From: SLFT01 sp964493075
GTDB lineage: Bacteria > Hydrogenedentota > Hydrogenedentia > Hydrogenedentales > CAITNO01
Direction: 5' to 3'
Assembly: GCA_964493075.1 (NCBI GenBank)
Contig: CAZBNU010000001.1
Location: 1 to 64,000, forward strand
DNA length: 64,000 bases
Both the position numbers and the translations under genes were made by a program. Positions 23,795 to 32,433 of this stretch are shown here, piece by piece. The notes under the pieces are model-generated. The model was not told the DNA's origin, did no database searches, and saw only the letters and a list, made by a program, of their open reading frames with translations. Each line of letters opens with the position of its first letter. Positions within the stretch are counted from its first letter, which is position 1.

Positions 23795-24328
23795 TTAAAA
23801 ACCCTTATTGTCAAGCCAGGCAAGGGCGCGTGCCGCGATAATGGCCGTCTTGCTGTCAGTAAATCTATATTCAGAAAGGGCATCCCTGACATCTGCGATG
23901 GACATATATACAGGTTCAATGCGTTCTTCAGGCTCAAGTTGGGCGCCCATCTGCTTCAACCCGCGGGCAAGATAGAGATGTATCATTTCCGTGCAAAAAC
24001 CGACGGAAGAAAACACTTTTCCAAGATCAATTATCTCTGTCGCCACAAACCCTGTCTCTTCACGCAATTCCTTGATTCCACACTCTTCAGGCGACTCGCC
24101 CGTCTCCAGTTTTCCGGCAGGAGCCTCCAGCATCTCCATTCCCAGAGCAATGCGATATTGACGGACAAATACAAATTCCGTACCCGTAAAAGGCAGTATA
24201 CAAACGCCCCCCGGATGTTCGACAATCTCACGATACGCCAAGCCCCCATCATCAAGCGTCACCATTCCTGTACGCAGACATACTACTTTGCCTTCAAATA
24301 CAATTTCGCTTTCGTGCCATTTTTCCAT
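23795..24328 (-). CDS. NUDIX hydrolase (ADP-ribose pyrophosphatase-like)
   Basis: The protein has 177 residues. The NUDIX box runs G-x5-E-x7-K-E-L-x-E-E-T-G-F (GKLETGESPEECGIKELREE and on), with the usual first Arg replaced by Lys. The upstream PAGKLE context and the N-terminal beta sheet (GKVVCLRTGMVTLDDGG) match ADP-ribose pyrophosphatases that hydrolyse nucleoside diphosphate sugars. It lies between the secreted 673-residue protein (9 bp upstream) and ispH. There is no strong ribosome site, so translation may be coupled to the upstream gene. Confidence 0.9.
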   Translation of the reverse strand: MEKWHESEIVFEGKVVCLRTGMVTLDDGGLAYREIVEHPGGVCILPFTGTEFVFVRQYRIALGMEMLEAPAGKLETGESPEECGIKELREETGFVATEIIDLGKVFSSVGFCTEMIHLYLARGLKQMGAQLEPEERIEPVYMSIADVRDALSEYRFTDSKTAIIAARALAWLDNKGF

Positions 24329-24337
24329 AACATTATT

Positions 24338-26359
24338 CTACTTTACTTTTGTTTTATCTGTCCATTGCAGCACAGCGGTTCCATAAGATTCGATGGCTAA
24401 TTTTGCCGTCACGGAAGAACCGTTTCGAACAAATTCCACGGGGGAATCGGAAACAAGATTCCTGCAGAACACAAACGACTCAGGAATATCCTTTGCGTTG
24501 ATGGTTCCCGCCCATGACGCATCGTCGTGATTGGCAATGACCACATAATAGGCCTCTGCAGACCGGGAACTTGCCCAAGCAACAGGTGGCCCTGCCACAG
24601 TCAAAGGCTGCAGCGGCCTGATAACATCGTCCAGCAGGCGCATGGCAACATTGGCAAAGGCAGTGTTGCCCGCCTCAAACCACGGCAGCAGGCAGGTATA
24701 AACGACGCCTTTTCCTATCTGATGCGATAAGACGAGCGGTTCTCCACTTCTGGTCTGTGCCAGTACCTCAACAGCGGATTCCCCCATCTCTTTCAGCGTC
24801 ACAGGACAATAACGAAACACTTCGTTTTCAAAAGCATTTTCACGCCATTGCCAACCTCGACCCACACGCAGTTCGGGCTGAATAGTCGCCCCAACAAGCG
24901 ATGTCTCTGCTGGCGAAGCGACTCCTGTCGCCCACACCAAGCGTCCGCCATTTTTTACGAATGTGACAAGGGTATCACGCAGCATGTCCGTCATGGGCAC
25001 AGGGCCCAAAAGAACAAGTACCTCGTAACTCATAATCGCATCAAGTCCGGCATCATCTGCAAGCACATCAATAATATCACCCCAGCGAGAATCGCCCATA
25101 GGCCGGTAAGGCGAAGGGTCAATATTGTTCTCAAAAAAATCCGCTCTGGCTTCGTCGCGGTTCACATAAGCGCCAAAAGGAATCGGCGGTTCCGCAGACC
25201 AGACTTGTTCCGGAGTGGGCGCAAATTCGGGCGTTATGCAAGACAAGGAAAAGGGAGAAGCAGGCGGGTCGTCCTTTTCATAGTTTCCCTTTGGAAAGGG
25301 ATCCTGCGCATAGATAGCCCCAGGAAAAGCAACGCCAAAAAAGCCATCGATAGCCCGATCCCCATGCCGATACGGAAGCCTTGCATAATTCCAGGCCTCG
25401 TTGGCAGTTCGCCAGTAAGCAGGAGTCATCCATCCGTGATCAGCGGGAAGCATCACCGCCACAGGGACCTCCGCTTTGCCTGGCCGGACAGACTGTGCAA
25501 CCCGGGCAAAATCATCAATAGCCTTCGCGACAACAGTAGGGCCATCGTTGCGCACAAGCAAGTCGCCGCCTTCAATACGAAAAACCATGGCGCCGCTTAT
25601 GTAGGACAGCCATAAGTGCCGGGTATAGAACGAAGCAGGTAAATCCTGCACACATCCGTATATCACCCCCCACCATAAGGACAAGTCTATGCCCCAGTCG
25701 CATCCAAACTGTCGCGATGCGCCTCGAGCAAAGGCAACCGCCGTCTGTAAGTCTTCTATGTCGTCATTGGCGCGTTCAACAATAATACAGTGGGCGCCGT
25801 GGCGTGCGTAATGATGGGACGTACCTGCAAATCCCGCCATCGCCCAAGGGATGACCTCTGGAAAACGATGCACCTCTGCCATGGCGGTGTCAAGATAAGC
25901 GTCCAGCATTGTCTTGGCTTCGGCATGTGTCGCAGGAGGCGTACGAAGGTACGTGGCAGAAAACCCCACACCTGCGGAATCATCCTCCATGAAAAACTGA
26001 ACATGCGGCGAGTCGACATTCACCTGGCTCAACATCTCCAGAAACGCTTCAATATCAGGTGTTGCCATGCCACGACGCGTCCAATGCCATTTACGGGTTT
26101 CAGGATGGCCGTGTATCTGCCCGACAACAGTGAAACCTTGGTCTACTACCGGCAACACATCCTCCTGGGATGCGTAGGGCGGCACTTCAATACCCCAACA
26201 CCAGCCGCACTCGGCCAGCCACTGGGTTACATGGGTAGTTTTGGGTGAAACGTGCAAGTCCCAGACAATCCGTAATGACGACTCTTTTGCTGTATTTACC
26301 GCCGCATCAGTAGCGCCCAGTGTCAGCATCATTGCAAGAATCCCTAAACAAGTGCCCAC
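24338..26359 (-). CDS. Large secreted protein, possibly glycoside-hydrolase-like, unknown
   Basis: The protein has 673 residues with a signal peptide (MGTCLGILAMMLTLGATDAA) read from a GTG start that has AAAGGAG 8 nt upstream. The N-terminal half contains alternating strands and helices with acidic ends (FMEDDSAGVG, DWGIDLSLWWG), reminiscent of a TIM barrel. Around residues 440-600, YEVLVLLGPVP, FVKNGGRLVWATG and GKGVVYTCLLPWF resemble the glutaminase-like (beta-galactosidase trimerisation-type) domain that follows GH barrels. The C-terminus is a beta domain. I do not recognise the family as a whole. It lies 51 bp from rho's end. Confidence 0.75.
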   Translation of the reverse strand: MGTCLGILAMMLTLGATDAAVNTAKESSLRIVWDLHVSPKTTHVTQWLAECGWCWGIEVPPYASQEDVLPVVDQGFTVVGQIHGHPETRKWHWTRRGMATPDIEAFLEMLSQVNVDSPHVQFFMEDDSAGVGFSATYLRTPPATHAEAKTMLDAYLDTAMAEVHRFPEVIPWAMAGFAGTSHHYARHGAHCIIVERANDDIEDLQTAVAFARGASRQFGCDWGIDLSLWWGVIYGCVQDLPASFYTRHLWLSYISGAMVFRIEGGDLLVRNDGPTVVAKAIDDFARVAQSVRPGKAEVPVAVMLPADHGWMTPAYWRTANEAWNYARLPYRHGDRAIDGFFGVAFPGAIYAQDPFPKGNYEKDDPPASPFSLSCITPEFAPTPEQVWSAEPPIPFGAYVNRDEARADFFENNIDPSPYRPMGDSRWGDIIDVLADDAGLDAIMSYEVLVLLGPVPMTDMLRDTLVTFVKNGGRLVWATGVASPAETSLVGATIQPELRVGRGWQWRENAFENEVFRYCPVTLKEMGESAVEVLAQTRSGEPLVLSHQIGKGVVYTCLLPWFEAGNTAFANVAMRLLDDVIRPLQPLTVAGPPVAWASSRSAEAYYVVIANHDDASWAGTINAKDIPESFVFCRNLVSDSPVEFVRNGSSVTAKLAIESYGTAVLQWTDKTKVK

Positions 26360-26410
26360 AAGTCCGACTCCTTTTCACCTGTGCCACGTATGTGCAGGCT
26401 ATTGCAAAAA

Positions 26411-27874
26411 TCACATCTTCTGCATGAGCGCCAGAAATTCTTCGTTGTTCTTGGTCTTCTTCAGTTTTCCTATGAGCAACTCCGCTGCTTCCACAGATTC
26501 CAAAGGACTCATCACCCTAAACAACAGCCAGATACGTTCAAGTTCATCACTGGAAATAAGCAGTTCTTCTTTTCGCGTGCGTGATCTATTGACATCAATC
26601 GAGGGGAATATACGTTTTTCCATGAGGCGACGATCAAGGTGCAGTTCCATATTGCCGGTACCCTTGAACTCCTCAAATATCACATCGTCCATGCGGCTTC
26701 CAGTTTCAATCAACGCCGTCGCAAGAATAGTCAGACTGCCCCCTTCTTCAATATTGCGTGCAGCGCCAAAAAAGCGCTTGGGGCGTTGCAGTGCATTGGA
26801 ATCCACACCACCTGACAACACCTTGCCGCTGGCGGGAACGATGACGTTATAAGCGCGTGCCAACCTGGTGATCGAATCCAACAGGATAATGACATCACGC
26901 TTGTGTTCCACAAGCCTCTTTGCCTTATTCAGCACCATCTCCGCCACCTGCACATGACGCTCAGGCGGCTCATCAAAAGTGGACGCTATAACTTCACCCT
27001 TAACTGACCGCTGCATATCAGTCACTTCTTCGGGGCGTTCATCAATGAGCAGCACAATAACAGTGGCCTCAGGATGATTGATGGCAAGGCTGTTTGCTAT
27101 TTTCTGCAGCAATACTGTTTTTCCGGTAAATGGCGCCGCAACTATAAGACCACGTTGCCCCTTGCCAATGGGCGAAATAAGGTCCATAACGCGCATCGCG
27201 ATCTCGTCCTGCGTGGTCTCCAGACGCAGGCGCTCATCGGGATGCAGAGGCGTAAGATTATCAAAATTGATCCGCCGATATGCATCGTCCGGACTTTCAT
27301 GATTTACGGATTCAACCTTCAGCAAGGCAAAATAGCGTTCTCCAGCCTTGGGAGGACGCACATGACCGGTGACACTGTCGCCAGTGCGCAATCCGAACTT
27401 CCTTATCTGCGAGGGAGAAACATAGATATCGTCTGGACCTGGCAAATAAGAGTAATCCGGCGAACGCAGGAAACCAAAGCCATCCGGCAGAATTTCCAGC
27501 GTGCCTTCCCCATAGGCGGAACCCGCTTTTTCTATGCTGGCCTGCAACAACCGGAAAATCAGGTCCTGCCGCTTCAGACCGCCATATTCGCGCAAGTTCA
27601 ATTCTTCGGCAAGATCAACCAGTTGTTGCATGGTCATGGACTTCATGTCCCGTATGGCAATATCGGGCCCATCTCCGAGGTCCGGCATGGGTTCATTGGC
27701 CACATCCAGAATGGCGGGTCGACGCGGGCCATGTCCTGACCCTCCCGGCCCCCCGGGACGGCGTGGTTTTCCGCCCGGTTTACCCTGCGGCCTGGGGCCT
27801 CCTGGACCCGGCTTCCGACGGGGATTGTTGCTTCTGTGGCCATGTGGTTTGTCTGAAGCTGTGTGCTCCGGCAT
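26411..27874 (-). CDS. rho: Transcription termination factor Rho
   Basis: This hexameric RNA-dependent ATPase ends transcription. The protein has 487 residues. An N-terminal disordered region of about 60 residues is rich in Gly, Pro and Arg ([20 protein letters not shown]). The Rho N-terminal helix domain (about 75-115), an RNA-binding cold-shock-like fold ([18 protein letters not shown]) and the motor domain with P-loop APFTGKT (GKT 251-253), [14 protein letters not shown] and [14 protein letters not shown] follow. The extra basic tail is seen in several phyla and can modulate RNA binding or phase behaviour. AAAGGA lies 6 nt before the ATG. Confidence 0.97.
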   Translation of the reverse strand: MPEHTASDKPHGHRSNNPRRKPGPGGPRPQGKPGGKPRRPGGPGGSGHGPRRPAILDVANEPMPDLGDGPDIAIRDMKSMTMQQLVDLAEELNLREYGGLKRQDLIFRLLQASIEKAGSAYGEGTLEILPDGFGFLRSPDYSYLPGPDDIYVSPSQIRKFGLRTGDSVTGHVRPPKAGERYFALLKVESVNHESPDDAYRRINFDNLTPLHPDERLRLETTQDEIAMRVMDLISPIGKGQRGLIVAAPFTGKTVLLQKIANSLAINHPEATVIVLLIDERPEEVTDMQRSVKGEVIASTFDEPPERHVQVAEMVLNKAKRLVEHKRDVIILLDSITRLARAYNVIVPASGKVLSGGVDSNALQRPKRFFGAARNIEEGGSLTILATALIETGSRMDDVIFEEFKGTGNMELHLDRRLMEKRIFPSIDVNRSRTRKEELLISSDELERIWLLFRVMSPLESVEAAELLIGKLKKTKNNEEFLALMQKM

Positions 27875-27975
27875 GTGTAATCCTTTCGATGCGCTTCTGT
27901 GTCAAAAACGATTGGTTTCTTTACATAGTACATGCGTCAAAAAAATATTGGCGCGTTGTGTTTCTTCGTAAATGC

Positions 27976-30687
27976 TTAATGAATCTCTGCCCAGTTATTC
28001 CCGATGCCCACATCCACCTTTAGCGGAATTTCAAGGTGCACTACATTTTCCATCACATCTTTCATGGTGGCGGCGACGGATTCCACGGAACTTTCAGGCG
28101 TTTCCACCACCAGTTCATCATGCACCTGCAGCAAAAGATGGGTATTCTCAAATTCCTTAAACTGTTCGTTAAGCCTCACCATGGCAATTTTAATAATATC
28201 CGCGGCAGAACCCTGCACTGGCGTGTTGATGGCCATGCGCTCCGCCCCGTTGCGGGTAACAGCATTGCCACTGTTAATGTCCGTAATATAGCGACGGCGA
28301 TTGAACATGGTAGTTACATAACCATCCTGTTTCGCTTGTTCTTTTACACGCTCAACCCAACGCAGCACACCAGGGTACATCTCAAAATAACTGTCTATGA
28401 ACTTCTTGGCCTCTCCCCGGCTAATCCCAAGATTCCGGGAAAGCCCGAAATCGCTTATACCGTACACAACACCAAAATTGACTGCCTTCGCCTGACGACG
28501 CATATCCGGGCTGACTTTCTCCGCAGCAACACCGAATACACGTGCTGCCGTATCACGATGAATATCGGCATCCGCCTTGAAGGCGCTCAGCATATTTTCA
28601 TCGGCGCACAAATGTGCCAGAATACGCAACTCAATTTGCGAATAATCGGCGGCGATAAGACGTAACGAGGCGCTTCCGGCAACAAACCCCTGACGTATAC
28701 GCCTGCCATAATCCATGCGCACAGGAATGTTCTGCAAATTGGGCGCGCTGCTTGATAATCTACCCGTGGCGGCCACGGCCTGGTTGAAGGACGTGTGGAT
28801 ACGCTTTGTTTCCGGATGCACCAGCTTCGGCAATGCCTCCACATAGGTTCCGCGCAGTTTTTCCAACGTTCTGTACTCAAGAACCGCCTCCGGCAAGGGA
28901 TGCTCTGACGCAAGCGCCTCAAGCACATCCACATCCGTGGAATAACCGCTCTTCGTCTTCCGAAGCGGCGTCAGCCCTAGTTTTTCAAATAAAATCGCCT
29001 GAAGCTGCTTGGGCGAATTAATATTAAACGACTCGCCCGCCAGTTCGTAAATCTGTGATTCAAGTTTTTTCAGGTTCTCGGAAATTTCCGCCCGCAACGA
29101 CGCAAATTGTCGTTCGTCTATGGCAATGCCCTTCATCTCCATACTCGCCAACACATAAATAAGCGGCAGTTCAACAGTATCAAAAAGGGAATTGAGCCCA
29201 TCCTTTTCCAGCAGGGGCGTCAATGTTTCCGCCAACCTGTACGTCATATCCGCATCTTCGCACGCATACTCAGTTGCCTTGTCAACAGGAACGCGATCGA
29301 AGGTAATAGATTTTGAGCCTGTTCCAATGAGTTCGGAGATGGGAATCTTTTTGTGGTTGAAGTAGTGAAGGCTCAGATCGTCTAAATTGTGCCTTAAACG
29401 GGAGGCGTCTGTCAAGTAAGAAGCTACCATGGTGTCCATGACCACACCGGCAAGTACCACGCCTGCACGTTTTAGCACAATCATATCGTATTTGATATTA
29501 TGGCCAACCTTACCAACGGACGAATCCTCCAAGAGCGGTTTCAGAAGGTCCAGAAGTTCCTTGCCCGCAACCAGAACCGCTGCGCCATCCGAAGCATTCA
29601 TAAGATCCTCAAGGTCGGGAGGCGCATGACCCACCGGCACATACCATGCGTGTCCGGGACGAGCGCATAATGAAACACCTACCAGCCGCGCAAGCATCGG
29701 GTGTACATCCGTGGTTTCTGTATCCACAGCGATTAACCCCGACTTACGCATCTCCTTGATAACCTGTTTGAGTTTTTCCGTTGTATCTGCCAGATGGTAT
29801 TCCTGCGCAACCCTTTCTGGCACTTCTTCAGGAAGCATTTCCGCCAAAAGAGTATGAAAACCCAGTTCTTCAAAGCAGGATTTCAACTGTGACGCTTCCC
29901 AAGGCTTGCGCAAACACCCCTCCGGTTCAATTTCCAAAGGCACATCCGTCTTTATAGAGGCCAGTTCACGCGAGAAAAAGGCCTGTTCCTTGTCCTGTTC
30001 AAGATACTCCCGCTGTTTTCCCTTAATCTCATCGATATGTTCATAGAGGTTTTCAAGCGTCTGGTACTGGGATAACAAATTGCGCGCCTTGACCTCGCCA
30101 ATCTGGCGGACACCGGGAATGTTGTCCGCCGTGTCACCAATGAGCGCCAGTGCATCACGCACATTACTAGGTTCAACACCGAAACGAGTGCGTACCTCTT
30201 CCAGACCACTCCATGCCTTCTCCTCGTCCTTACCAGGATCATACATGCGCGTGTGCGCACTCACAAGTTGCATCAGGTCTTTGTCGCCACTAACCAAGAC
30301 GACCTCCATGCCTGCCTTCTCTCCCATCACCGCCAACGTGCCAATAACATCATCGGCCTCCACATCAGGCACAACAAGCAGGGGTAGGTTCAGTGCGCGG
30401 ACCACATCATACATGCGTGGAAACTGCTCTATAAGTTCTGGCGGTGCCTTTACCCGGGTTGCCTTGTACTCAGGATACATCTCATCCCGGAAATTTTTCC
30501 CCGGTGCATCAAACACGACTGCAATGTAATCGGGATCGCGCTCCCGAAGCAACTTAAGTAGAATCCGAGTAAACCCGTAAATGGCATTGGTTGGTCGGTT
30601 ATTCCCGTCTGTCAATCTCGCATTGATAGCATGAAAAGCGCGAAAAGCAAATGCCATTGCGTCAATTAGGTAGAGTTGTTTTTTCAT
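27976..30687 (-). CDS. polA: DNA polymerase I
   Basis: The protein has 903 residues with all three domains. The 5' nuclease (1-290) includes VFDAPGKNFRDEMYPEYKA and GDKDLMQLV. The 3'-5' proofreading domain keeps its metal ligands in AVDTETT, GHNIKYD and YACEDAD, so it should be active, unlike in Thermus. The polymerase domain has DYSQIELRILAHL (motif A), RRQAKAVNFGVVYGISDFG (O-helix) and LQVHDELVVE (motif C). It fills gaps in repair and replaces Okazaki primers. A weak GGTGAGC precedes the ATG. rho lies 101 bp downstream. Confidence 0.98.
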   Translation of the reverse strand: MKKQLYLIDAMAFAFRAFHAINARLTDGNNRPTNAIYGFTRILLKLLRERDPDYIAVVFDAPGKNFRDEMYPEYKATRVKAPPELIEQFPRMYDVVRALNLPLLVVPDVEADDVIGTLAVMGEKAGMEVVLVSGDKDLMQLVSAHTRMYDPGKDEEKAWSGLEEVRTRFGVEPSNVRDALALIGDTADNIPGVRQIGEVKARNLLSQYQTLENLYEHIDEIKGKQREYLEQDKEQAFFSRELASIKTDVPLEIEPEGCLRKPWEASQLKSCFEELGFHTLLAEMLPEEVPERVAQEYHLADTTEKLKQVIKEMRKSGLIAVDTETTDVHPMLARLVGVSLCARPGHAWYVPVGHAPPDLEDLMNASDGAAVLVAGKELLDLLKPLLEDSSVGKVGHNIKYDMIVLKRAGVVLAGVVMDTMVASYLTDASRLRHNLDDLSLHYFNHKKIPISELIGTGSKSITFDRVPVDKATEYACEDADMTYRLAETLTPLLEKDGLNSLFDTVELPLIYVLASMEMKGIAIDERQFASLRAEISENLKKLESQIYELAGESFNINSPKQLQAILFEKLGLTPLRKTKSGYSTDVDVLEALASEHPLPEAVLEYRTLEKLRGTYVEALPKLVHPETKRIHTSFNQAVAATGRLSSSAPNLQNIPVRMDYGRRIRQGFVAGSASLRLIAADYSQIELRILAHLCADENMLSAFKADADIHRDTAARVFGVAAEKVSPDMRRQAKAVNFGVVYGISDFGLSRNLGISRGEAKKFIDSYFEMYPGVLRWVERVKEQAKQDGYVTTMFNRRRYITDINSGNAVTRNGAERMAINTPVQGSAADIIKIAMVRLNEQFKEFENTHLLLQVHDELVVETPESSVESVAATMKDVMENVVHLEIPLKVDVGIGNNWAEIH

Positions 30688-30722
30688 ACGCGTTGCTCAC
30701 CGGGCATAAAAGTTCCTTGCAC

Positions 30723-32216
30723 CTACTTCAACAGCCGGCGCCCTTCAGAAGACTTGATGCCAGAAATGATTCGCTGGAAGCCTTCTTCGTTACTGCATGC
30801 ACTAATCGCCTCTTCCTTTGAAACGATCTTTTTTTGGTACAGTTCCACCGCATACTGATCAAAACTGCGCATGTCACTATCCACTTCAATAATACCGTGA
30901 AGTTTATCAAGATCGCCATCCAAAATAGCATCCCGCACAATGGGTCGTCCCCCCAACAGGATTTCTACCGCAGGAATACGGCCGCCACCGATTTTTTTCA
31001 GCAAGCGCTGGCATACCACGCCCTGAAGCGTATAGGCAATCTCCTGGCGGATCAGATCGCGTTCATTCTGCGGAAAATAACTGATCATACGGTTAATCGT
31101 ATCTATGGAGGAAGTGGTGTGCAGGGTACTGAACACCAAGTGCCCCGTTTCAGCGGCGCTTAACCCGGCACGTATCGTTTCTATATCGCGCATTTCACCC
31201 ACGAGGATAACGTCCGGATCTTCACGCAGCGCCCCGCGCAAAGCATTGGCAAAGGAATGGGTATCACGTCCCACCTGGCGTTGCGAAATAATGCTTTTCT
31301 TGTCCGTATAAACGTATTCCACGGGGTCTTCAACTGTTATAATGTGAGAACGTCGCTGCTGATTAATAAAATCTATCATTGCCGCGAGAGTCGTGGATTT
31401 CCCACTGCCCGTCACCCCGCAAACAAGGAATAAGCCGCGATGCTTAAAGCAAACGGACTTCACAACATCCGGAATATTGATTTCCTCGAAAGGCGGCGGT
31501 TCTTCGGGGATAAGGCGTAAGGCAATGGCCATAGCGTTGTTTTTAACGTATCCACTGCAACGTAGATACCCTATACCTGCTGCGTGATACTGGAAACTGG
31601 TTTCACGTTCCGTCTCCAATGCATTAATTTCCTGCTGCCCCCCCAACTGCAACACAAACTGGTACATGTCCTCACTGGTAATGATAGGGGTATCCGGCAT
31701 AGGCTTCAAGTCATTGTCAACCCGCATGAAGGGACGATTACCCGCACGCAGATGCAAGTCAGACGCGTTGTTTGCCTTCATTACTTCAATTAATCGGTTA
31801 ATATTAAAATTATTGTTGGTATAGGAACTGACCTCAAGCGCCCAGGTCTGAGAACGTATACTCTTTGCTGAATGTTGTTCTATGATGCCGTCTAGGGGGG
31901 CAAGCAGCGGCAACTGTCGCCACTCAAAAGGCGGCACGGTAACTTCACAATTTCCATCCTCATACTTGGCCCGCAACCCAAGACGCGCATTGGCGAAAAC
32001 TGCATTCAATGTCTCCGTCGCCACTCCCTCACGCAATGGGAAGGTAATACGCATAACGTCAATCTTGTTGTTCAGGTTTTTTCCCTGAACATATATTCGA
32101 CACCCTTCCGTATTGAATACAGCCTCTTCAGGGAGCCCCGTGGCCTTAATCATTTCTGTAATACCGATGCGAAATACATCCAGGATCGTACTTGTTGATT
32201 GACTGCCAATTAGCAT
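30723..32216 (-). CDS. pilT: PilT-like pilus retraction ATPase with N-terminal extension
   Basis: The protein has 497 residues. The PilT core begins near residue 138 (INRLIEVMKANNASDLHLRAG) and contains Walker A GVTGSGKST (267-274), the Asp box ITVEDPVEY, Walker B VILVGEMRD and the His box STLHTTSSIDTINR. Typical PilT proteins have about 340-390 residues, so about 135 residues at the N-terminus are extra and unlike known PilT; a short VPPFEWRQLPLL segment sits in this part. The motor probably drives type IV pilus retraction. AGGAA precedes the ATG by 9 nt. It lies 217 bp downstream of the kinase operon. Confidence 0.92.
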   Translation of the reverse strand: MLIGSQSTSTILDVFRIGITEMIKATGLPEEAVFNTEGCRIYVQGKNLNNKIDVMRITFPLREGVATETLNAVFANARLGLRAKYEDGNCEVTVPPFEWRQLPLLAPLDGIIEQHSAKSIRSQTWALEVSSYTNNNFNINRLIEVMKANNASDLHLRAGNRPFMRVDNDLKPMPDTPIITSEDMYQFVLQLGGQQEINALETERETSFQYHAAGIGYLRCSGYVKNNAMAIALRLIPEEPPPFEEINIPDVVKSVCFKHRGLFLVCGVTGSGKSTTLAAMIDFINQQRRSHIITVEDPVEYVYTDKKSIISQRQVGRDTHSFANALRGALREDPDVILVGEMRDIETIRAGLSAAETGHLVFSTLHTTSSIDTINRMISYFPQNERDLIRQEIAYTLQGVVCQRLLKKIGGGRIPAVEILLGGRPIVRDAILDGDLDKLHGIIEVDSDMRSFDQYAVELYQKKIVSKEEAISACSNEEGFQRIISGIKSSEGRRLLK

Positions 32217-32315
32217 ACTGCTGCGTTCCTATGATCAGTCCGCGCACCGTGAACGCATGACTGTGGGTTTATAGTGGAGGGGAAAAGGCTAACATACCTC
32301 CGCCTGCAGACGGTC

Positions 32316-32346
32316 AGCATGATATAGTTGATTTATAGCATGATAG
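32316..32346. promoter_or_regulatory. Tandem AGCATGATA repeats at 21-bp spacing before pilT
   Basis: AGCATGATA starts at 32316 and 32337, exactly 21 bp (two helical turns) apart, in the 217-bp space between the kinase operon and pilT. Such spacing suits two regulator molecules on one DNA face. No cognate regulator is identifiable. No gene is visible in 32217-32433. Confidence 0.4.
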
Positions 32347-32433
32347 GCCATCAAAAATCAAAAACATAACAACCGCGGGTTGAAAGGCGAATTCCCCACA
32401 TTGCGCATTTTCACACCAACTGCAAAAAGGTTG

